From an uncultured Novosphingobium sp. (GTDB lineage: Bacteria; Pseudomonadota; Alphaproteobacteria; Sphingomonadales; Sphingomonadaceae), in contig CALMJG010000138.1 in the NCBI GenBank assembly GCA_937864195.1, positions 1-33,191 of the forward strand: 33,191 bases of DNA, in the 5' to 3' direction. Under the pieces are notes generated by a model that was not told where the DNA came from, did not search any database, and saw only the letters and a list, made by a program, of their open reading frames with translations. Below are positions 16,477 to 24,970 of this stretch, one piece after another (positions within the stretch are counted from its first letter, which is position 1; the number at the start of each line of letters is the position of its first letter). The position numbers and the translations under genes are program-made.

Positions 16477-18899
16477 GCCAGCCGGGCGCCGCGCCGCGGG
16501 GCCGCCGCGCCGAACAGGCGCTGGTCGGCGCGGCGGTGGCGGTCAGCCTGGGCCTGCTCTGGCTGGTCACCCGCGATCCGGTGCTGGTGGCGGCCTTTGC
16601 GGGCGGCGTGGCCGTGGTCGGAGCGCTGGCCTGGTCGCTGGGCCGCCCGCGCGAACAGGCGCGCGAACCCGAATATGCCCTGCCGGACTGGTCGGTCACG
16701 GTGGCCGCGATCGATCGCGGCGATCTGGCCGTGGCCATTACCGACCGCGCCGGAAGGCTGGTCTGTGCCAACCCCTTGTACGAGACCTGGTTCGGCGCGG
16801 GCCATGCCCCGCCGCGCTTGCCGCTGGACAATGCCAGCCTCGAACGCCTTGCCAAGGCTGGCCGCACGGGCTGGCGCGACGGCAAGGGGCAGGCTGACCT
16901 CCTGGAAAGCCCGACCGGGCAGTGGAAGGCCGATGCGGTGCGGGCCGGGCGGGGCGACGATTACCTGGTCTGGACCTTCCGCCAGCTGAGCGACCCCGAC
17001 CCGGTGGCGGAGGTTGTTCCCTATCTTCACGGCAAGTTCGGCCGCGCGCTCGCCAATGCGGGGATTTCCGCCGCGATCGTCGATCCGGACGGCACGATCC
17101 GCGCCGCGAGCAGCGGCTTTGCCATGCGCGCCACCGGCGATCCCGCCGCCTTGCTGACCGGCCAGTCGTTCACCGGCCTGCTCCGCCAGGACGAGCGCGA
17201 CCGCATCACCTGGGCGCGCGAGGGCAGCCGCGGCGCGCCGCTGACCATGTTCTACCTGCCGGTCACGGACCCCGATGCGGCCCATGTCGACTATGAGGCC
17301 GCGCCTTCGCTGATGCTGCTGGCGGACAGCGGCGTGGGGATCGGCGGTGGCAGCGGCGCGGGCGAGGGTTCTGCGGCCGTCCCCCATCTCGAGGCGCTGC
17401 TCGGCCCGCTGCCGCTGGGGCTGGCCATGGCCGACCGCGACGGGCGGCTGCTGTTCGCCAACCCGGCCTTCATGCGCGCCGCGGGCCGCGAGAACCAGCC
17501 GCACCCGGTCTATCCCACCGACCTGGTGGTGCAGGAAGACAAGGGGCCGCTGTCCGATGCGATCCGGCGTTTCGCCCAGGGGCCGACCAGCGCCGGCGAC
17601 ATCGCGGTGCGCCTGAAGAATCAGGCGGAAGAGCCGGTCAGCCTCAGCCTTGCGGGCGTGCGCGGGCTGGGCGAGGCTGCCGTGCTGCTGGGCCTGACCG
17701 ACAGCACCGAGGAAACCCGGCTCAAGCAGCAGGTTGCCCAGGCCACCAAGATGCAGGCCGTGGGCCAGCTGGCCGGCGGCGTGGCTCACGATTTCAACAA
17801 CGTGCTGACCGCGATCCTGGGCACCTGCGACCTGATGCTGCTGCGCCATACGCCCGGTGACAGCGACTATGACGACATCCAGCAGATCCGCGCCAATTCC
17901 AACCGCGCCGCTTCGCTGACCCGCCAGCTGCTCGCCTTCAGCCGCCAGCAGACCCTGCGCCCCGAAGTGCTGCAATTGCCCGACGTCGTGTCGGACGTGT
18001 CGCACCTGCTCAAGCGGTTGATCGGCGAAAAGATCAAGCTGGTCGTGACGCACGACCGCGATCTGGGCGCCGTGCGGGCCGATCCGGGCCAGTTGGAGCA
18101 GGTGATCGTCAACCTGGTGGTCAACGCGCGCGATGCGGTTCTGGCCAAGGGCGAGGGCGGGGGCAAGATCATGCTGGCCACCCGCAAGGTCAGCGCTGCC
18201 GACGTGCGGGCGATGGGCAGCGCGATCATGCCGCAGGCGAACTATACCTCGCTGATCGTCGAGGATACGGGCACGGGCATCGCGCCCGAACACCTGGGCA
18301 AGATCTTCGAACCGTTCTTCACCACCAAGGAGACTGGCAAGGGCACGGGGCTGGGCCTGTCGACCGTCTACGGCGTGGTCAAGCAGTCGGGCGGGTTCAT
18401 CTTCGCCGACAGCGAGCGCGGGCGCGGCACCCGCTTTTCGGTCTACCTGCCGGTCCACCATGGCACCGAAGGTGCGCCGCGCATCGCCCGGGCAGAGCCG
18501 CAGCGCGAATGGGGCGGCGGTGGCCGGGTGCTGCTGGTCGAGGATGAGGACATGGTCCGCGCCGTCGCGAGCCGCGCCCTGACCCGCGCCGGCTATGCCG
18601 TGACCACTGCCAGCGACGGCGACGAGGGCCTGGAAATCATGGCCAAAATCATGGCCAGCGGCGAGGAGTTCGACCTGGTCGTCTCCGACGTGGTCATGCC
18701 GGTGATGGATGGTCCCACCATGGCCCGCGAAATCCGCAAGACCCGCGCGGACCTGCCGGTGCTGTTCATGTCCGGCTATGCCGAGGAACAGCTGCGCAAG
18801 GAAATCGACATGGCTAATGTCGCCTTCCTGCCCAAGCCCTTCACCGTCCAGCAGATCACCGACAAGGTCGGCGCGGTGCTGGCCGAGGCCAAGGGGTGA
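16473..18899 (+). CDS. cckA: CckA-type hybrid sensor histidine kinase
   Basis: In alphaproteobacteria CckA passes phosphate via ChpT to CtrA and CpdR, controlling replication, division and motility. The 808-residue protein has two membrane helices (about residues 17-33 and 37-57) and three PAS-like stretches, near 88 (ITDRAGRLVCANPLY), 203 (IVDPDGTIRAA) and 318 (MADRDGRLLFANPAF). The DHp domain has GGVAHDFNNVLTAILG with His439; the ATPase domain has NLVVNARDA, VEDTGTGIAP and GKGTGLGLSTVYG. The C-terminal receiver has acceptor Asp739 (VVSDVVMPVMDG) and conserved lysine in FLPKPF. The HDFNNVLTAILG box and the DHp-receiver arrangement are CckA-like. The start is set by the ATGA overlap; extra upstream codons belong to the DUF2062 frame. 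It has a longer sensory part than the 691-residue Caulobacter protein. Confidence 0.92.
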   Translation: MSQPGAAPRGRRAEQALVGAAVAVSLGLLWLVTRDPVLVAAFAGGVAVVGALAWSLGRPREQAREPEYALPDWSVTVAAIDRGDLAVAITDRAGRLVCANPLYETWFGAGHAPPRLPLDNASLERLAKAGRTGWRDGKGQADLLESPTGQWKADAVRAGRGDDYLVWTFRQLSDPDPVAEVVPYLHGKFGRALANAGISAAIVDPDGTIRAASSGFAMRATGDPAALLTGQSFTGLLRQDERDRITWAREGSRGAPLTMFYLPVTDPDAAHVDYEAAPSLMLLADSGVGIGGGSGAGEGSAAVPHLEALLGPLPLGLAMADRDGRLLFANPAFMRAAGRENQPHPVYPTDLVVQEDKGPLSDAIRRFAQGPTSAGDIAVRLKNQAEEPVSLSLAGVRGLGEAAVLLGLTDSTEETRLKQQVAQATKMQAVGQLAGGVAHDFNNVLTAILGTCDLMLLRHTPGDSDYDDIQQIRANSNRAASLTRQLLAFSRQQTLRPEVLQLPDVVSDVSHLLKRLIGEKIKLVVTHDRDLGAVRADPGQLEQVIVNLVVNARDAVLAKGEGGGKIMLATRKVSAADVRAMGSAIMPQANYTSLIVEDTGTGIAPEHLGKIFEPFFTTKETGKGTGLGLSTVYGVVKQSGGFIFADSERGRGTRFSVYLPVHHGTEGAPRIARAEPQREWGGGGRVLLVEDEDMVRAVASRALTRAGYAVTTASDGDEGLEIMAKIMASGEEFDLVVSDVVMPVMDGPTMAREIRKTRADLPVLFMSGYAEEQLRKEIDMANVAFLPKPFTVQQITDKVGAVLAEAKG

Positions 18900-18929
18900 A
18901 GCCCGGCACGGGCCGCACGCCCCCGGCCG

Positions 18930-19979
18930 TCACCCGGCGTGGTGCCGCCGGATCGTTTCGGGATCGAGCCGCAGGAACCGCGCGGCGTTGTTGTACAGGA
19001 TGTCGCGCTTCTGCTGGGCGCTGAGGAACGGAGCCTCCTCTATCACCCGGATCGATCGCTCCATCGTTTCGGGCCAGACCATCTGATCGGACCCGAACAT
19101 GATGCGATTGGCAAAGCCCGCCTCGACCAGCGCCTGCAGATAGCGGTAGAACGCGGCACGGGGCTGGGTGTAAACGATCACCCCGGTATCCAGATAGACC
19201 TGCGGATGGGCGTAGAGCAGCGCCAGCGTATCATCCAGCATCGGAAATCCGGCGTGCATCACGTTCACGCGCAGACCCGGATGGCGGACCAGCACGTCCT
19301 CCAGCTGCAAGGGGCTCGACAGGCGGGCACGGTATCCCGATCCGGGCATATAGGCTACGCCTGGCGGGCCGGGGCCGAAATGGATCGCTACCGGAATGTC
19401 CAGCTTTTCCGCCGCCGCCCACAGCGGCTCCAGCGCGGGGTCGGTTACCGCGACACCGGCGTACTGGAAGCCCAGTTCCCCGATCACCGCCAGCTGGCCG
19501 CTTGCCTTGGACTGCTCCAGCTGTGCGGCCAGGCCTTCCTCCAGCGGCAGTTTGGGCATCAGGCTGGGGATCACCCGCGCCGGTGCGGCCTTGCGCCAGG
19601 CGGCGACCATTTTCGAAGTGCCGCTGACCACGCCGTAGACGTTGTTACGCTCCATCACCGCCAGCGTCCGGCTCATCACTTCCTCGTCGGTCTTGGGCGA
19701 CCAGACCGGGTCCTTGCAGGCGGCCTGCTTGAAGGGCGCGATGAAGTTCTGGAGCGGCGGGCGCGAGGCATCCCACGCGGGCATCGGATCGATCGGCGTG
19801 CACATGGCCAGCGGGGGCGGTCCCTGATCGTCCGCGGCCAGCGCGTGGACATGAACGTCGATCACCGGTTCGCGCGCCTGTGCCGGCTGAGCGGTGGCTG
19901 CGGCGATCGCGGCAAGTGCGGTGCCCCACCGGCGGATTGTGGTCCTTCGCGGAAAGCGCAGCGATTCGAATGGCTTCAT
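18930..19979 (-). CDS. exported amidohydrolase-2 family metal-dependent hydrolase
   Basis: A 349-residue TIM-barrel hydrolase. Metal ligands are visible: HVH in VIDVHVHA, His in VAIHFGPG, His in NVMHAGFP and Asp in MFGSDQMVWP, the pattern of the amidohydrolase-related (ACMSD-like) family. Substrate is unknown. The N-terminus (MKPFESLRFPRRTTIRRWGT then ALAAIAAATAQPAQA) looks like a signal peptide with a paired-arginine n-region, so Sec or Tat export to the periplasm is likely; RRTTIRR is not a perfect Tat motif. AGGAG lies 11 bases before the ATG at 19979. It is convergent with cckA, 30 bases away, and divergent from the recA region. Confidence 0.86.
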   Translation of the reverse strand: MKPFESLRFPRRTTIRRWGTALAAIAAATAQPAQAREPVIDVHVHALAADDQGPPPLAMCTPIDPMPAWDASRPPLQNFIAPFKQAACKDPVWSPKTDEEVMSRTLAVMERNNVYGVVSGTSKMVAAWRKAAPARVIPSLMPKLPLEEGLAAQLEQSKASGQLAVIGELGFQYAGVAVTDPALEPLWAAAEKLDIPVAIHFGPGPPGVAYMPGSGYRARLSSPLQLEDVLVRHPGLRVNVMHAGFPMLDDTLALLYAHPQVYLDTGVIVYTQPRAAFYRYLQALVEAGFANRIMFGSDQMVWPETMERSIRVIEEAPFLSAQQKRDILYNNAARFLRLDPETIRRHHAG

Positions 19980-20083
19980 GCGGCTGTTGCTCCTGCCTTG
20001 CCGGTGCAGGTCTGTGCCTATCTGCGCGGCTTGGCAAGAGCCGCATGCGCTGGCGGTGCTTTCCTACTTGCTTCGGAGGGGCG

Positions 20084-20212
20084 ATGATGCCGGTCATGAA
20101 CCGAAGCATCCATCGCCGCGACCGGCCTGTTTCCGGCGCTTCAGCCGCGCTCGGGCTGCTCTTCTGGACACTGTCCAGTGTGTCCACCCGTTCAGCGTCG
20201 GCGCTGATTTGA
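20084..20212 (+). CDS. possible 42-residue ORF upstream of recA
   Basis: The ATG at 20084 is preceded by GGAGGGGCG, one of the best ribosome sites in the window, and opens a frame reading MMPVMNRSIHRRDRPVSGAS followed by the hydrophobic stretch AALGLLFWTLSSVS. It ends at TGA 20212, 22 bases before the candidate LexA site of recA. It could be a small membrane peptide, but no homologue can be checked, and two inverted repeats lie inside its 3' half. Treat as tentative. The remaining gap from the amidohydrolase start to here (19980-20083) shows nothing else. Confidence 0.35.
   Translation: MMPVMNRSIHRRDRPVSGASAALGLLFWTLSSVSTRSASALI
20164..20182. promoter_or_regulatory. two interleaved dyads, possible operator
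   Basis: CTGGACA-C-TGTCCAG (20164-20178) is a perfect 7-base dyad, and ACACTG-TC-CAGTGT (20168-20181) overlaps it as a second perfect dyad. TGTCCA recurs at 20181-20186. The overlap of two exact dyads about 140 bases upstream of recA suggests a protein-binding site; the binder is unknown. Confidence 0.35.
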
Positions 20213-20233
20213 TGAATGGAACAAAGGTAAAAC

Positions 20234-20248
20234 GTTTCCCTCTTGTTC
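20234..20248 (+). promoter_or_regulatory. candidate LexA (SOS) box of recA
   Basis: GTTTCCCTCTTGTTC fits the alphaproteobacterial LexA site GTTC-N7-GTTC with one mismatch (GTTT). Its right half overlaps the -35 element of the predicted promoter, as expected for repression. A weaker match, GAAC-N7-ATAC, is at 20254-20268. Confidence 0.5.
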
Positions 20249-20271
20249 CAAAAGAACAAACGCGATACACC
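20243..20271 (+). promoter_or_regulatory. predicted recA promoter
   Basis: TTGTTC (20243-20248), a 17-base spacer and TACACC (20266-20271) give a plausible promoter about 50 bases upstream of the recA ATG. It overlaps the candidate LexA box, so DNA damage should derepress it. Confidence 0.45.
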
Positions 20272-20321
20272 GAGTCGCGAGTTGACCTTCCGGGTCGGCG
20301 GGTTAGGCAAGGGGACGAACG

Positions 20322-21389
<1,068 letters not shown>

Positions 21390-21447
21390 TCCCCAGGGGA
21401 GGGCGCCCTTCGTCCCCCAAACCCGGGGGCGTCCTCCACGAAACCGG

Positions 21448-21478
21448 ACCGGCGCGGCGCCAGGCGGCCCGCGCCGGT
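21448..21478 (+). terminator. hairpin after recA
   Basis: Perfect 10-base stem ACCGGCGCGG (21448-21457) / CCGCGCCGGT (21469-21478) with an 11-base loop, followed by TTCC only. It is probably the recA terminator, though the T run is weak. Confidence 0.5.
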
Positions 21479-21580
21479 TTCCGTTGACAAGTGGTGAAAA
21501 TCGCATCCCAAGCCTTGGTTTTCCAGCTTGACCCCCTCTCCGGCTTGCTTACGGACGGAAGTCTGTACAGGATGGGTTCA

Positions 21581-22150
21581 ATGCACAAATTCAAGTTAGC
21601 GGCGCTCGCCGCGCTGTCCTCGGTCGCGCTCTCGGGCTGCGCCACGGTGATCAACGGCACCAGCCAGGACTACAAGGTCAAGACCGACCCATCGGGCGCC
21701 ACGGTGAAGTTCACCAACGGTTCGACCTGCGTCTCGCCCTGCGAAATCAGCCTCAAGCGCCGCCACGACACCCGCGCCGACATCACCCGCGATGGCTACA
21801 AGCCGGTCTACGTCCTGGTCCAGAGCAAGACCGGCGGCGCCGCGGCGGGCAACATCCTGCTCGGCGGCCTCGTCGGCGGGGTCGTCGATGGCAGCAACGG
21901 GTCGACCAACTTCCTCTCGCCCACGCCGCTTTCGGTCAAGCTCGTCCCGAACGGTGCGGAGGGTGAAGCCCAGTTGCTCGACAAGAAGGACAAGGTGATC
22001 TCCACCGTCCAGGCCCACAACGACAAGGTCCGCGACGATGTCGCCAAGACCATCGGCGTCGAAGCTGCGGGCAAGATTGCTCCGACCCCGGTCGCGGCAC
22101 CTGCGGCGGAAGCCACAGCCGCGCCGCAGCCCGCGCCGTCGATGCAGTAG
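21581..22150 (+). CDS. lipoprotein with PEGA-like segment
   Basis: A 189-residue lipoprotein. The start at 21581 gives MHKFKLAALAALSSVALSGC with a lipobox ending at Cys20; upstream in-frame ATGs would misplace it. The mature part reads ATVINGTSQDYKVKTDPSGATVKFTNG, then CVSPCEISLKRRHDTRADITRDGYKP, which resembles the PEGA surface-layer motif (P-x-GA-V, a polar loop and an R/K-rich strand). A glycine-rich membrane-like segment follows (GNILLGGLVGGVVDG), then an Ala/Pro-rich tail. Two cysteines (CVSPC) may pair. It is anchored in the envelope; membrane and partner are unknown. AGGA lies 9 bases before the ATG. Confidence 0.85.
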   Translation: MHKFKLAALAALSSVALSGCATVINGTSQDYKVKTDPSGATVKFTNGSTCVSPCEISLKRRHDTRADITRDGYKPVYVLVQSKTGGAAAGNILLGGLVGGVVDGSNGSTNFLSPTPLSVKLVPNGAEGEAQLLDKKDKVISTVQAHNDKVRDDVAKTIGVEAAGKIAPTPVAAPAAEATAAPQPAPSMQ

Positions 22151-22162
22151 GCGCAGCGGTTG

Positions 22163-22196
22163 ATTTGCTCCTGTCCCGCTGCGGGGCAGGGCAAAT
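22163..22196 (+). terminator. imperfect hairpin after the lipoprotein gene
   Basis: ATTTGC-TC-CTGTCCCG and CGGGGCAGG-GCAAAT pair across a short loop, 13 bases after the stop. There is no T run, so termination is only likely by position. Confidence 0.4.
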
Positions 22197-22260
22197 TCCG
22201 GGCAGGCGCAACCCGGATGGGGGAGCTAGGGTTTCGGGCAGGTCCTGATGGAGATGCCCG

Positions 22261-22698
22261 ATGTCCAAGTGCCAGGTTGTCCCGGCCCTCAGCGTGGTCA
22301 GCGCCATCGCTGTCCTGCTGCTTGGCGCGCCGTCCGCCGGGGCCGATCGCCGGATCACCGACGGATGGCCGGTTCTGGGCAGTGACCGTGATGGTGCCTG
22401 CCGCCTTTCGATCGCCAGCAACGGCAGGATCATGCAATTGCGGGCGGTCGGGTTCGAGCCCGGCGAGCCGGTTCGCCTCGCTTTGACCAACGCGGCGATG
22501 CGGCCGATCGACTGGACGGTCCGCGCCGGAACCGGCGGAGCATGGTCCCAGCTCTACATCCCGTTCCTTTGGGGTGGCGGCGACGGTTCGACGCGGGGCG
22601 CCAACGCCGGCGGGACCGTCGCGGTCACGCTGTTCGGCAGCTCGTGCACGCTCAGCGCATCGGCCGACTGGCGCCGGGAGATCCGCGTCATTCCCTGA
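22261..22698 (+). CDS. small secreted protein, unknown function
   Basis: A 145-residue protein with a signal peptide (hydrophobic ALSVVSAIAVLLLGAPSAGA, cleavage before DRR). The mature domain of about 117 residues has two cysteines (GACRLS and SSCTLS) likely forming one disulfide, and strands such as RIMQLRAVGFEPGEPVRLALTNAAM and GTVAVTLFGSSC that suggest an all-beta immunoglobulin-like domain. The lead cysteine Cys4 is in the signal peptide. GGAG lies 10 bases before the ATG at 22261. It is convergent with the EF-G-like gene, 45 bases away. I do not recognise a family. Confidence 0.8.
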   Translation: MSKCQVVPALSVVSAIAVLLLGAPSAGADRRITDGWPVLGSDRDGACRLSIASNGRIMQLRAVGFEPGEPVRLALTNAAMRPIDWTVRAGTGGAWSQLYIPFLWGGGDGSTRGANAGGTVAVTLFGSSCTLSASADWRREIRVIP

Positions 22699-22708
22699 GC
22701 AGGGCAGT

Positions 22709-22737
22709 GCGGGCGGCGCGGCAACACGGCCGCCCGC
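22709..22737. terminator. shared hairpin between convergent genes
   Basis: Perfect 9-base stem GCGGGCGGC / GCCGCCCGC with an 11-base loop, between the stops at 22698 and 22744. It could serve both strands; no T run on either side. Confidence 0.4.
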
Positions 22738-22743
22738 GCCGCC

Positions 22744-24807
22744 TCAATGCGCCTCGGCGGCGCGGGCCTTGACCACCTCGTCCGCGTGCTTTCCGGCTAG
22801 CTCGGCCAGATGGTCGAACCCGGCGATGTATCCCGCCAGGCCCTGGCTCAGCGAGCGCAGTTCCGCATCGAGCCCGTGCAGCGCGCTTTCCGGCAATTGC
22901 GCCTCGACGCGCTCCCAGCGCTCCCATTCTGGATGGGGCGACAGGCCGAGGATCTGCCCGCGCCGGGCCGATAGCACCGATCCCGCTTTTGACCCGCTGC
23001 CGCCCGGCGTGTCCACCGCCACCCGCACGATCGGCTCGAGCAGATAAGGCGCGGCCTGCTCCAGCGCGTCGGCCATGGCCATGCGCCCGGCGATCTTGAA
23101 AGCGAGTTCCGAACTGTCAACCGCGTGGAACGAGCCGTCCACCAACGTCACGGCGACGTCGACCACGGGAAAGCCCAGCGGCCCCCGTTCCATCGCATCG
23201 CGCACCCCCGCCTCGACTGCGGGGATGTACTGCCGGGGGATGGCGCCGCCGGTAATCCGGTCCTCGAACGCGAAGCCGGCACCGCGTTCCAGCGGGCGGA
23301 TCTCGATCGAGCAATCACCGTACTGGCCGTGCCCGCCAGACTGCTTCTTGTGCCGCCCGCGCGTTGCGGCGGGCTTGCGGATCGATTCGCGGTAGGCGAC
23401 CCGGGGCGGCCTGGTTTCGACAGCGACCCCGTAGCGCCGCTGCAATCGCCCCAGCACCACGGCGAGGTGATCCTCGTTGATCCCGCGCAGCAGGGTCTCG
23501 TGCGTCCCGTCATCCTGCGACCATTCGAGCGCCGGATCCTCCTCGCACAGGCGGTGGAGCGCGGTTGACAGCTTCACGTCGTCCTTGCGATCGCGGGTGG
23601 TGATGGCGATCGCGGCGTTGCGCGGCGGATAGGCCGGGGCGGCGCCAGCGCCGCAGCGCGCGCCCTTGCGGGGCAGGACCATGCAGCAGCGCGCCCCTTC
23701 CAGCTTGGCAACCGCGACCACGTCTCCGACCTGCGCGGTTTGCTGCTTGGCGGTCCTTTCGCCCTGGACGAGGAACAGCGAACCGCTGCGTTCGGGGGTG
23801 CCGCCGACTTCCAGTTCGTCGCCTTCGGTCAGCGGCGCGCCCAGCACCCGGCCGAGCGCAAGGCGCCCCATCGCGCCGCCATTGGCGATCTTGAACACGT
23901 GGAAGCCGCCGCCCTCGCGCAGCCCGATCCTGGCGGCGGCAGCATCGGGCGAGGGCGCTTCATGGCGCAGCAGCTTGAGCAGGCGGTGCACCCCGCCGTC
24001 GCCCAGCGCCGAACACAGCACTACTGGCACCACCTTGTTGCCCTGGGTATCGGTGGCAAGATCGGCCATGATGGTCGTCTGGTCCGGCGCCTCGTCCATC
24101 AGCAGGGCTTCCATCAGCGCATCGTCGAAATCGGCCAGCGTTTCGAGCAGGTGCGAGCGGTCCCGCTGTTCCAGCGCGGCAATGTCTCCCGGGATTGCGA
24201 CCCGTTCGCTTTCCTTGCCCGGGCGGTAGCGGTAGGCGCGTTCCAGCGCGAGATCGACGTAGCCGACCACCGCATCGCCCTCGCGGATCGGAATTTGGCG
24301 CAGGGCCAGCGGTTCGCGGCTCATCGGCTGAAGCTGCTCGATCAGCGCGTGGACCGTGCCTGCCCGGGCATGCTCGATCTTGTTGATGACGATGACGTGG
24401 GGCAGCCCCAGTTCGTCGAGCCGCCGCAGCACCGGTTCGGCCAGGGCGGCGCGTTCGGGCGCGGGATCGATCACCACCAGCGCCAGGTCGGCCGACTGCA
24501 GGGCGGCGAGGCCGTCGGTCGCGAAACCCGCGCCGCCGGGCGTGTCGATCAGGGCAAAGCGATCGCCCATGTAGTCGAAGTGCATCAGGTTCAGCTCGGT
24601 CGATCCGCCACGCGCCCGCGCTTCGGGGCTGGCATCGCCAACGGTGCTGCCCGCTTCGATGCTCCCCTGCCGGTTGATCGCGCCGCTGGCGAACAGCAGC
24701 GCCTCGGCAAGGCTGGTCTTGCCCGTGCCCGCCGGCCCGACCAGCGCGACCGCACGGGTGACTGCTCTGCCGGTGCCGGTTCCATTCGCGGGGTTGATAT
24801 TGCCCAT
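22744..24807 (-). CDS. elongation factor G-like protein (EF-G paralogue)
   Basis: A 687-residue translational-GTPase relative with EF-G domain order: GTPase domain (1 to about 260), domain II (GRLALGRVLGAPLTEGDEL), domain III, domain IV (ESIRKPAATRGRHKKQSGGHGQYGD, GFAFEDRITGGAIPRQYIPAVEAGV) and domain V (LLEPIVRVAVDTPG). The G1 motif GPAGTGKTSL and G3 DTPGG are present, but G4 is NKIE instead of NKxD and the usual switch-I RGIT block is replaced by RGGSTELNLMHFDY. It is therefore not the housekeeping FusA; such paralogues exist in many bacteria with poorly known roles. The start at 24807 (MGNINPANG) is set by a GAGGAGG ribosome site; the open frame above it lies over the divergent promoter region. 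Confidence 0.9.
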   Translation of the reverse strand: MGNINPANGTGTGRAVTRAVALVGPAGTGKTSLAEALLFASGAINRQGSIEAGSTVGDASPEARARGGSTELNLMHFDYMGDRFALIDTPGGAGFATDGLAALQSADLALVVIDPAPERAALAEPVLRRLDELGLPHVIVINKIEHARAGTVHALIEQLQPMSREPLALRQIPIREGDAVVGYVDLALERAYRYRPGKESERVAIPGDIAALEQRDRSHLLETLADFDDALMEALLMDEAPDQTTIMADLATDTQGNKVVPVVLCSALGDGGVHRLLKLLRHEAPSPDAAAARIGLREGGGFHVFKIANGGAMGRLALGRVLGAPLTEGDELEVGGTPERSGSLFLVQGERTAKQQTAQVGDVVAVAKLEGARCCMVLPRKGARCGAGAAPAYPPRNAAIAITTRDRKDDVKLSTALHRLCEEDPALEWSQDDGTHETLLRGINEDHLAVVLGRLQRRYGVAVETRPPRVAYRESIRKPAATRGRHKKQSGGHGQYGDCSIEIRPLERGAGFAFEDRITGGAIPRQYIPAVEAGVRDAMERGPLGFPVVDVAVTLVDGSFHAVDSSELAFKIAGRMAMADALEQAAPYLLEPIVRVAVDTPGGSGSKAGSVLSARRGQILGLSPHPEWERWERVEAQLPESALHGLDAELRSLSQGLAGYIAGFDHLAELAGKHADEVVKARAAEAH

Positions 24808-24970
24808 CGCCGCCTCCTCTCTTGCGAAGGCGCGCCGGGCGCTGGAATCTTGCACGCCGACGCGCAAGGACTTGGGGCAGAGGGTCTGCCTGCCGGGGCT
24901 GAGTCGCAAGTGAAATATGGGATGCAATTGTTGCTTGTGGTGCAACGGCGGCGGGCATAGCCTGCCGCGA

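Noticed and set aside
16371-18461. 696-codon open frame on the minus strand
   Set aside because: Antisense to the CckA-like kinase; no family features.
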